5,391 nucleotides of DNA from CAYSBA01 sp964429075 [NCBI: uncultured bacterium] (GTDB lineage Bacteria; CAYSBA01). Below, piece after piece: positions 1 through 5,391 of this stretch (its first letter is position 1; every line of letters starts with the position of its first letter). Below the pieces are notes generated by a model, which did no database searches, had not been told where the DNA came from, and saw only the letters and a list, made by a program, of their open reading frames with translations. A program made the translations under genes and the position numbers. The DNA lies in assembly GCA_964429075.1 (NCBI GenBank), contig CAYSBA010000108.1:1-5391 (forward strand), read 5' to 3'.

Positions 1-4
1 TTAT

Positions 5-32
5 GTAACATATAGCTTTAGAAATTTATGAT
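5..32 (+). promoter_or_regulatory. possible sigma-70-type promoter for the three-gene cluster
   Basis: A -10-like TATGAT lies at 27-32. Sixteen bases upstream is GTAACA at 5-10, which matches the -35 consensus TTGACA at four of six positions. Transcription would start near 39 and give a leader of about 35 nt before the ATG at 74. The region is AT-rich, so chance matches are expected. The true promoter may lie before the window, especially if the cluster has further upstream members. Confidence 0.25.
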
Positions 33-73
33 AAACTTGATTTTTTCAAAAGTTGTGCAATAAAACTAAAAAT

Positions 74-907
74 ATGAAGGATCTATTTAGAATCAAATTC
101 TGGGGTGTAAGAGGGAGTATACCAACCCCGGGGAAAGAAACGATAAAATATGGAGGTAATACCCCCTGTGTAGAGGTTCGATGTGGCAATACAATAATTA
201 TTCTTGATGGTGGGAGTGGTATAAGACTGCTTGGTCTTGAGCTTTCAAAAGAAGCACCTGTTGAGGCACACCTCCTATTCTCCCATCTCCACTGGGATCA
301 TATTCAGGGTTTCCCATTCTTTGTACCACTGTTTAATCCTGAGAATACCTTTTACCTCTATGCAGAAAAGAAGCTCAACTCGACCTTCAAACAACTCATG
401 GCAGGCCAGATGATGTATCCCCATTTTCCTGTTAGCTTTGATGATCTCAATGCAAAGATCCATTTCACCGAACTAAATTCAAGCGACTCCTTTAACATAG
501 ATGATGTCACAATAAGCTGTGCTCCATGCAATCATCCTGATGGATGTGTTTCTTTTAAACTTTCGTACAGAGACAGAACTATCGTTTATGCGACCGATAC
601 CGAACACTATGATAAACCCGACGAAATCCTATTAAAACATGCAGATGGTGCAGATTATCTCATTTATGATGCCACCTATACAGATGATGAATACTACGGC
701 AGGATTGGTATGCCCAAGATTGGCTGGGGACATTCCACCTGGCAGGAGGGTGTAAAACTTGCAAAGCTGGCAGCTGTCAAAAACCTTATACTCTTTCATC
801 ACGATCCCACGCATAATGACAATCAAATCGACGAAATCTTAAAGGCCGCCCAAAAAAGATTTAAAAACACTATTGCTGCATATGAGGGATTAGTTATAGA
901 TGTATAA
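74..907 (+). CDS. MBL-fold metal-dependent hydrolase, PhnP/TaR3-like
   Basis: A 277-residue metallo-beta-lactamase-fold hydrolase, probably binding two metal ions and acting in the cytoplasm, since no signal peptide is visible. Residues 9-34 carry the FWGVRGSIPTPG and YGGNTPCVEV signatures seen in PhnP/TaR3-like MBL proteins related to phosphodiesterases. The metal-binding motif HLHWDH is at 71-76. Further likely ligands are H154 (in NHPDG), D175 (in YATDTEH) and H242 or H243 (in HHDP), and GHST at 219-222 is another conserved block. The length is normal for a complete single-domain member. Substrates in this family include cyclic nucleotides, phosphodiesters and small esters, and the sequence does not decide between them. 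I chose the ATG at 74 over an in-frame TTG at 53: it starts seven residues before the conserved FWGVRG block, and neither start has a clear Shine-Dalgarno. The end overlaps the next gene by 8 nt, which implies co-transcription. The fold is near certain; the substrate is unknown. Confidence 0.9.
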   Translation: MKDLFRIKFWGVRGSIPTPGKETIKYGGNTPCVEVRCGNTIIILDGGSGIRLLGLELSKEAPVEAHLLFSHLHWDHIQGFPFFVPLFNPENTFYLYAEKKLNSTFKQLMAGQMMYPHFPVSFDDLNAKIHFTELNSSDSFNIDDVTISCAPCNHPDGCVSFKLSYRDRTIVYATDTEHYDKPDEILLKHADGADYLIYDATYTDDEYYGRIGMPKIGWGHSTWQEGVKLAKLAAVKNLILFHHDPTHNDNQIDEILKAAQKRFKNTIAAYEGLVIDV

Positions 908-1883
908 CAACAGGATATTGGGGAATTCTGTGGCTCAAAATGCCCTTAGATGGCGCGGTCAAAAAAGGTTTTACGAGGTATATTTCCTGAAATTCAACAA
1001 CTCAAGTGAGGGCTGGGCATTCTGGCTTAGATTTACAATACGTACAGGAATAAAAGATATGACACCACTTATGGAGTGCTGGGTGATCTTCTTTAATGCA
1101 ACAAATGGAAATATCTTTTGCAAAGATTCAGAAGCCATATCCTTCAAAGACTTTAAAAATCCTGACAGGCTGATTGGCAATGATAACTGGTTTCTAAAAG
1201 ATGGTTTTACCTATGGTAGGTTCAAACATAGCCACCAGATTGAATGGGAAATAAGCTATGATACAAAAAACAAAATGGGATTTTTATATTTTCCTTATAC
1301 ATTTATGTATAGTGGCCCTTTTCCAAAAACAAAGGCAACCGCTCCTTACCTCAACACAAGATTCAGTGGTTATATCAAAATAGACAATAAAAGATTTGAA
1401 TTTTTAAATCTTCCCGGTGAACAGGAACACTACTGGGGAACTCAATTTGCAGACAGCTGGGCATGGGCACACTGTAATTCCTTCGAAGAGGATGCCCTTT
1501 TTTTAGGACTCTGTGCAAGGGTAAAAATAGCCGGGATACCCACCCCATATCTGAGTATTTATCATATTGAACTGGACAGAAAGAGCTATGACTTTTGCAG
1601 CCTTAAAAACATGCTATTTTCAAAAAATAGATTTCATCCGGGCGAATGGAACTTTTACACAAAAAAAGATAGCACCACACTTAAAGGGACCTTCCATGTA
1701 GACAGGAAACACATTGTAAAGATAGAATATACCGATACCGATGGATCAAGCCTTTTTTGCTACAATTCAAAGCTTGCAGATGCTGAAATAGAGATATCAA
1801 CAGATGGTAAAAAAAAGTATTTAATTGCAAAACAGTCAGCAGCCTTTGAAGTAGTAACACGGGATGGGGGCAGTGAGATTTAA
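900..1883 (+). CDS. CrtC/AttH/tocopherol-cyclase-like lipocalin-fold protein
   Basis: A 327-residue protein with no signal peptide or membrane segment, rich in aromatic residues and alternating beta-type segments. Residues 17-46 (RWRG..FYEVYFLKFN, then FWLRFTI) resemble the N-terminal strand pair of the large two-barrel lipocalin-like family that includes carotenoid 1,2-hydratase (CrtC), AttH and tocopherol cyclase. The best marker is EHYWG at 176-180 followed by WAWAHCNSF at 187-195, which resembles the conserved HxWG...W.W..c.F block starting the second barrel. Known members bind or cyclise/hydrate hydrophobic isoprenoids, but many relatives are uncharacterised. No carotenoid or quinone gene is visible nearby, so I do not assign CrtC activity. 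The ATG at 900 overlaps the hydrolase stop and is preceded by GAGGG at 884-888, a plausible though somewhat distant Shine-Dalgarno. It lies 20 nt before the ceramidase-like lipoprotein and probably shares its transcript. Family assignment is from motif recall and is moderately sure. Confidence 0.6.
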   Translation: MYNNRILGNSVAQNALRWRGQKRFYEVYFLKFNNSSEGWAFWLRFTIRTGIKDMTPLMECWVIFFNATNGNIFCKDSEAISFKDFKNPDRLIGNDNWFLKDGFTYGRFKHSHQIEWEISYDTKNKMGFLYFPYTFMYSGPFPKTKATAPYLNTRFSGYIKIDNKRFEFLNLPGEQEHYWGTQFADSWAWAHCNSFEEDALFLGLCARVKIAGIPTPYLSIYHIELDRKSYDFCSLKNMLFSKNRFHPGEWNFYTKKDSTTLKGTFHVDRKHIVKIEYTDTDGSSLFCYNSKLADAEIEISTDGKKKYLIAKQSAAFEVVTRDGGSEI

Positions 1884-1891
1884 CCTATATC

Positions 1892-1897
1892 AAGGAG
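1892..1897 (+). promoter_or_regulatory. ribosome binding site of the ceramidase-like lipoprotein gene
   Basis: AAGGAG ends 6 nt before the ATG at 1904, a near-ideal Shine-Dalgarno and the strongest in the window. It lies in the 20-nt gap after the previous stop codon. It fixes the start and suggests the third gene is well translated on its own, without depending on coupling to the upstream gene. Confidence 0.8.
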
Positions 1898-1903
1898 TCT
1901 TGT

Positions 1904-4522
1904 ATGATTAAGCGATTATCTCCAATCTTATTTCTATTGGTCATTTTAATAAATATCTCTGGTTGTGAAAAAGGCAACAAGAACGATCAAAAATCTTCGT
2001 GCAGCTTTAACTCAGACTGCAATAATAGTGTATGCATAGATGGTGTATGCACCGCTACAAAACCATGTACATCATACTCAGACTGTTCTGACTACGAGGT
2101 GTGTGACAATGGATACTGCAGCCCTGTATGTATTACTGACGAAGACTGTGGCAAAGATGGGTACTGCTATAATGGGATATGCAGGCCCTATCCACTCAAC
2201 CTTGATGCCCCTGTACCTGATGGAAATTCCCACGATAGATTGAAGGCAGGGACAGCAGATGTGCCATTAGATTTCCCTGTGGGTGTCTCAATGGCTGGAT
2301 ATGGCATGAGACAGGGAGCTGATACACCATACCAGTACTCACTTGGCGGATCCACCGGGTTTCTTGATAGACCAACCGTAAAAGCACTTGTTCTCGATGA
2401 CGGTGATGACAGGGTTGTGATATTAAGGATACCCCTATGCTGGTCTACAGATTATCTTATCACCCTTACTGCAAAGAAGGTAATGGAACAGACCGGATTC
2501 AACTACATTGACAGAATAATTACCTCAGCCCCCCATAGTCATTCGGAACCTGCAAGATACTGGCATGTGCTACCTGGTCAGAAGGCCTTTGCAATAATGG
2601 GATACGGTAGATTTTCTAAAGAGATCGTCGAAAGGATAACAGACTCCTTTGCAGAAGCAATTATTGAGGCTGTCAATAATCTGCAGCCAGCAAGATTTGG
2701 ATATACCATCTATGAGGATTTTGATCCAGACAACAAAATTATGTCTGACAGGAGAAGTGAGAGCCCTCCATATAAACTGGATAGAATGGGAATAATAAGA
2801 ATTGACGATGACAACGGCAATCCAATAGCAGTGCTGTTTAACTTTGGAATGCATGGAACACACTTTGAAAGTACTATTATCACCTCAGATGCCCCTGGCG
2901 CTGCAGAGATTATAGCCCAACAACGATTGAGAGAGGCAACAGGATCCGAAGATCTTATGGCCTTTTTTATCCAGGGAACAGCAGGGAATCTCTCACCACG
3001 AGGTGATGATCTCGATCACAATAACTATGGAAAGATACAGATGGTGGGAGAGAGGGTTGCTCAAAAGATTCTTGAGAAGTTTTCTCAGATCGAGACAAAG
3101 GCCGATGTTGATTTGAGGATTGGTTCATTGAGATTCCCTGTTACATATGATGATGTAGGATATAAAGATGAGGAATTTTTTGATTGGCAGGGGGACAAAA
3201 AATATGTCTATCGTTTTGGTGCATTTCAGTGTGTTAAATCCGGTGATGATGACTACAACACAAAGCATGAAGATGGTCATCTAAATTGTCTATTCCCCGC
3301 AGATTACATAAACTTTCATGCACCTATTCCGCAATTTATGAAGACAAGGATATCTGAAATATATATGGATGGCCTTCTTGCAGTAACCCTTCCGGGTGAA
3401 GCAACCTCAGAATTGGGCAAACAGATAATTGATACCATAAAATCACAGGTTAATGTTAAAGATGTCCTTGTATTTGCCTATTCTCAGGACCATTATCTCT
3501 ACCTCCTTACTGCAGACGACTGGTGGCAGGGTGGGTACGAGCCAAGTATGACTATTTGGGGATGGAAATTTGGCGACTTCCTCACACAGAAGGCACTGGA
3601 TGCCGCTACTGAACTGGTTAACAACGGCTCATTTAGCAAAGACAATAGCATGAAACCAAATTTCTGGGAAGATGTTGAAGATGACTGGGTTGAATATACT
3701 GTAACCCCTAAAGACGATGTTGGAAAGATTAAAATGGATATGCCTGATGAGATCACACATTTTGGGATGTACAGTATTAAGTGGCAGGGTGGTCATCCCG
3801 GTGTTGATACACCAAAGATGCATCTGGTGCTACAAAAAAAAGAGGATGATCAGTTTGTGGATGTGTATAAAGATGATGGCTCCTTATATGATGAAAAGGG
3901 TTTTGAAACACAGGTTGAATATCTCGGTAACTACGATAATGACCATACCTGGCAGATGACCTGGGAACTCCTCACAGAGCTTAATACAGGTACATATCGC
4001 TGGAAAATATCGGGTCAATATTTCGACGGAGACTCTGTTAAAGATTACACCACATATACAAAGGAATTTCAGGTGACACCAGGTGAAATCAGAATAGTTT
4101 CAGCAGACATCAATAACGATCAATTGGAGTTAACATTTGGTTATCCACCAGGACCAACCAACGATGATGGTGGTGTTTTTTCTGATCTTGAATATCTCGG
4201 CATAAGATTAAGAAACAGTGTCAATCCACCATATGTACCCTACCCTGTAACAGAACTACCGGTTACAGTGGAGATAACAACAGACAACACTACCCTTCTT
4301 AATAAAGTAATAAATAGTGTTGATGAAACAACTGTTGATTTTGATGTAACAACTTCAAGGGATCAGGATGGATCAGAAACCAAAAAGACCTATCACGATG
4401 TACACCTTTCACATCTTACAATTTCGGACAATGCTCTTTCTACTATTCAAACAGGGACAGCAATCAAAATCACTGTTACCGACGGCATGAACAATTCAGG
4501 TACAATCAGTATCACCAAGTAG
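1904..4522 (+). CDS. neutral-ceramidase-like lipoprotein with N-terminal Cys-rich repeats
   Basis: An 872-residue exported lipoprotein. Residues 1-21 are a signal peptide (MIKR, hydrophobic core, lipobox ISGC); C21 would be lipidated, and E22 at +2 does not signal inner-membrane retention, so an outer-membrane location is likely. Three cysteine-rich repeats follow at 33-93. The neutral/alkaline ceramidase catalytic domain spans about 112-580, opening with AGTADVPLDFPVG. By recall of the family, likely zinc ligands are H211 or H213 (PHSHSEPAR), H317 (FGMHGTH), E499 (LPGEAT) and a tyrosine near Y531. The likely nucleophile is S364 in GNLSPR, where the usual motif is GDxSPN. YEPSM at 545-549 matches the conserved YEG block. 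Residues about 600-735 fit the beta-sandwich ceramidase C-terminal domain, with GTYRWKISG as its late strand. About 736-872 is extra beta-rich sequence I do not recognise. Family members cleave the N-acyl bond of ceramide; the actual substrate here could be another lipid amide. It is last in the cluster and overlaps the convergent phosphatase gene by 27 bp. Confidence 0.88.
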   Translation: MIKRLSPILFLLVILINISGCEKGNKNDQKSSCSFNSDCNNSVCIDGVCTATKPCTSYSDCSDYEVCDNGYCSPVCITDEDCGKDGYCYNGICRPYPLNLDAPVPDGNSHDRLKAGTADVPLDFPVGVSMAGYGMRQGADTPYQYSLGGSTGFLDRPTVKALVLDDGDDRVVILRIPLCWSTDYLITLTAKKVMEQTGFNYIDRIITSAPHSHSEPARYWHVLPGQKAFAIMGYGRFSKEIVERITDSFAEAIIEAVNNLQPARFGYTIYEDFDPDNKIMSDRRSESPPYKLDRMGIIRIDDDNGNPIAVLFNFGMHGTHFESTIITSDAPGAAEIIAQQRLREATGSEDLMAFFIQGTAGNLSPRGDDLDHNNYGKIQMVGERVAQKILEKFSQIETKADVDLRIGSLRFPVTYDDVGYKDEEFFDWQGDKKYVYRFGAFQCVKSGDDDYNTKHEDGHLNCLFPADYINFHAPIPQFMKTRISEIYMDGLLAVTLPGEATSELGKQIIDTIKSQVNVKDVLVFAYSQDHYLYLLTADDWWQGGYEPSMTIWGWKFGDFLTQKALDAATELVNNGSFSKDNSMKPNFWEDVEDDWVEYTVTPKDDVGKIKMDMPDEITHFGMYSIKWQGGHPGVDTPKMHLVLQKKEDDQFVDVYKDDGSLYDEKGFETQVEYLGNYDNDHTWQMTWELLTELNTGTYRWKISGQYFDGDSVKDYTTYTKEFQVTPGEIRIVSADINNDQLELTFGYPPGPTNDDGGVFSDLEYLGIRLRNSVNPPYVPYPVTELPVTVEITTDNTTLLNKVINSVDETTVDFDVTTSRDQDGSETKKTYHDVHLSHLTISDNALSTIQTGTAIKITVTDGMNNSGTISITK
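2000..2182 (+). repeat. three tandem cysteine-rich repeats in the lipoprotein
   Basis: The encoded segment holds twelve cysteines in three units: C33/C39/C44/C49, C55/C61/C67/C72 and C76/C82/C88/C93. The spacing is C-x5-C-x4-C-x4-C in the first unit and C-x5-C-x5-C-x4-C in the others. Each unit has a (S/E)DC before its middle and a (D/N)G(V/Y/I)C end. The all-even count and export signal suggest six disulfides in a small rigid stalk between the lipid anchor and the enzyme. Similar repeats are frequent in secreted proteins of myxobacteria and relatives. The repetition is at the protein level; the DNA copies are diverged. Confidence 0.85.
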
Positions 4523-5197
4523 TCTTTGAGGATTTTCCCTAAGATATAAAGATGCCCTCTCTCCTGTAAGATCAATCAGCGTCTCTATGGCCTTTTCAAA
4601 ATCTTCATATCTTGCGTTATAGGCATGCATATCGGTTGCCATTGCAAAGATAAGGTCCTCCTTTAAAAGTCTTCTTAAAAGCTTTCTGGATCTTCTACCA
4701 TGTATGCCAACAAGACTTAATAGATCTGCCTGTAATTTCACACCCCTTTCAACAAGATCAAAGAAGAAATTAAATGGTGCAGTTACAAGGCTCCTTTCTG
4801 GATGGGCAAGTAGGATGGAATACCCCTTTGATTGCAACTCAAATATCAACCGCTTTATAAGCCGGATGCTCTGATTTTGCCAGCTTAACTCTACAAGAAT
4901 ATGATCACCTCCACCGAGTCTCAAAAGCGGTCTATCATGGACAATAATGTCATCAGTAAGCATATATTCTGCGCCAAGAAAAAGGTGAGGGTTGTTAAAA
5001 TTTTCCCTGGCCTCTGTGAAAGTGTCAATAATTCTTGTCTGATTTTGATCTGGCATCTTAATATGGGGGGTGGCCACAACCTTAGAAAAACCAAGCAAGA
5101 TCAAAATTTCCAGCATATCCGTTGCTTCTTTTACTGTAGATGGCCCATCATCAACACCCCATAGTAGATGGCAGTGAAGATCTATCAAATTATCCAT
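4496..5197 (-). CDS. CpsB/YwqE-type PHP-domain tyrosine-protein phosphatase
   Basis: A 233-residue metal-dependent protein tyrosine phosphatase of the PHP fold, close to the usual family length (about 240-255). Visible motifs in order are DLHCHLLWGVDDG at 6-18 (the DxHxH metal site plus the family's G(V/I)DDG), ATPH at 42-45, GAEY at 75-78, AHPER at 131-135, TDMHA at 188-192 and a C-terminal ENPQRLLG. Characterised relatives dephosphorylate bacterial tyrosine kinases of the Wzc/CpsD type and so tune capsule or exopolysaccharide export; no kinase or transferase gene is in view. An in-frame ATG at 5212 would add five residues but has no Shine-Dalgarno. The ATG at 5197 has AGGA five bases upstream and gives the family-typical start just before the DxHxH motif. 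The 3' end converges on and overlaps the lipoprotein gene by 27 bp, so neither gene has an intergenic terminator between them. No key residue is missing. Confidence 0.88.
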   Translation of the reverse strand: MDNLIDLHCHLLWGVDDGPSTVKEATDMLEILILLGFSKVVATPHIKMPDQNQTRIIDTFTEARENFNNPHLFLGAEYMLTDDIIVHDRPLLRLGGGDHILVELSWQNQSIRLIKRLIFELQSKGYSILLAHPERSLVTAPFNFFFDLVERGVKLQADLLSLVGIHGRRSRKLLRRLLKEDLIFAMATDMHAYNARYEDFEKAIETLIDLTGERASLYLRENPQRLLGDTDCT

Positions 5198-5202
5198 CTT
5201 TA

Positions 5203-5206
5203 TCCT
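5203..5206 (-). promoter_or_regulatory. ribosome binding site deciding the phosphatase start
   Basis: On the minus strand AGGA ends five bases before the ATG whose first base is 5197. The upstream ATG (first base 5212) is preceded by TAGTTCCT, which does not resemble a ribosome binding site. This supports the shorter 233-residue product. Confidence 0.55.
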
Positions 5207-5216
5207 GCGCATAGGA

Positions 5217-5246
5217 ACTATATATCACAAAAGTATTTTTAACCAA
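5217..5246 (-). promoter_or_regulatory. possible sigma-70-type promoter of the phosphatase gene
   Basis: On the minus strand TTGGTT (5246-5241) and TATAGT (5222-5217) are separated by 18 bases. Transcription would start near 5210, just upstream of the AGGA, giving a short leader and excluding the longer start at 5212. The AT-rich context makes a chance match possible. Confidence 0.35.
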
Positions 5247-5255
5247 TATTTATGC

Positions 5256-5271
5256 TGGCATATATCTTGCT
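5256..5271 (+). promoter_or_regulatory. candidate sigma-54 (RpoN) promoter
   Basis: TGGCATATATCTTGCT matches the -24/-12 consensus TGGCAC-N5-TTGCW at all but the last C of the -24 box. It keeps the diagnostic GG-N10-GC spacing (GG at 5257-5258, GC at 5269-5270). It points rightward into the truncated gene at 5283. With the C at 5270 as -12, transcription would begin near 5282, almost on the ATG, so the mRNA would be nearly leaderless or the true translation start lies further on. No activator-binding inverted repeat was found in the short region upstream. Confidence 0.6.
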
Positions 5272-5282
5272 TATTTAAAGTT

Positions 5283-5391
5283 ATGATGAGCAATAATAAA
5301 AGAGAAGATTTTGAGATATTTATTTCGGTTATTCAGTCTATTATAGCCTGTGATCTTTCTAATTATCTTACTGCACTCTTAGACATAGAAA
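5283..5391 (+). CDS. unrecognised gene, 3'-truncated by the window edge
   Basis: An open frame starts with two consecutive ATGs (5283 and 5286) and runs 36 codons to the window end without a stop. The other two plus-strand frames here are broken by stops. The visible residues (MMSNNKREDFEIFISV...) form a charged start followed by an amphipathic, probably helical stretch rich in isoleucine and leucine. I do not recognise a domain. There is no clear Shine-Dalgarno (upstream sequence TTATTTAAAGTT). It lies directly downstream of the candidate sigma-54 promoter and diverges from the phosphatase gene. The short length and the lack of a ribosome binding site leave real doubt that this is the correct start or a gene at all. 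Confidence 0.45.
   Translation, partial: MMSNNKREDFEIFISVIQSIIACDLSNYLTALLDIE

Noticed and set aside
34-54. AACTTGA...TCAAAAGTT, an imperfect inverted repeat that could be a terminator or operator
   Set aside because: The arms pair only with two bulged adenines, the stem is A+T-rich and no T-run follows, so chance is likely in this AT-rich leader.
53-73. An in-frame TTG at 53 that would add seven residues (MCNKTKN) to the MBL hydrolase
   Set aside because: No Shine-Dalgarno precedes it, TTG is a weak start, and the ATG at 74 already lies just before the conserved FWGVRG block.
2000-2182. The cysteine-rich segment as a metallothionein-like or iron-sulfur domain
   Set aside because: The protein is exported by a lipobox signal peptide, and the even, regularly spaced cysteines fit disulfide-bonded repeats better than a metal cluster.
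2570-2863. A 97-codon minus-strand open frame opposite the ceramidase-like gene
   Set aside because: It lies entirely within a strongly supported gene and its translation (many C, W, H) resembles no family; it is a shadow frame.
4523-4560. A possible terminator hairpin after the lipoprotein stop (AGGATTTTCCCT and flanking CTTT/AAAG)
   Set aside because: The stem is only three to four pairs, interrupted, with no T-run, and it is inside the phosphatase coding sequence.
4901-5164. An 87-codon plus-strand open frame opposite the phosphatase gene
   Set aside because: The minus-strand frame carries all PHP motifs; this frame has no recognisable content and no ribosome binding site.
5198-5212. An upstream ATG at 5212 giving a 238-residue phosphatase
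   Set aside because: It lacks a ribosome binding site, while the ATG at 5197 has AGGA at proper spacing and the usual family start; the candidate promoter would also place the 5' end downstream of 5212.

Overview
The window suggests a Gram-negative, rather AT-rich bacterium (roughly 40% G+C by eye, not counted). The evidence is a lipoprotein signal peptide with a glutamate at +2, a candidate sigma-54 promoter, and tandem C-x5-C-x4/5-C-x4-C cysteine repeats. Such repeats are common in secreted proteins of myxobacteria and other former Deltaproteobacteria. I place it tentatively in a deltaproteobacteria-like lineage; no marker gene here fixes the taxonomy.

Layout: a three-gene plus-strand cluster fills about 74-4522. 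(1) A PhnP/TaR3-like metallo-beta-lactamase-fold hydrolase overlaps by 8 nt (2) a cytosolic protein resembling the CrtC/AttH/tocopherol-cyclase lipocalin-like family. After a 20-nt gap with a good Shine-Dalgarno comes (3) an 872-residue lipoprotein: lipobox, three cysteine-rich repeats, a neutral-ceramidase-like amidase domain, its beta-sandwich C-terminal domain, and about 135 extra residues. The tight spacing indicates one transcript. Converging on it is a minus-strand CpsB/YwqE-type PHP-domain tyrosine phosphatase (4496-5197), whose last codons overlap the lipoprotein gene by 27 bp. Beyond it, a 70-85 bp divergent intergenic region holds a well-spaced sigma-54-type promoter (GG-N10-GC) reading right into a truncated gene at the window edge.

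Working idea (inference): the first three genes act on a lipid or other hydrophobic amide/ester. The lipoprotein would hydrolyse an amide outside the cytoplasm, while the two soluble proteins would process hydrophobic intermediates inside. The ceramidase domain keeps the zinc ligands and the nucleophilic serine, but its usual GDxSPN motif reads GNLSPR, so the substrate may not be ceramide. The phosphatase points to exopolysaccharide or capsule control and appears to be a separate unit. I see no RNA genes, insertion sequences, CRISPR arrays or long repeats.
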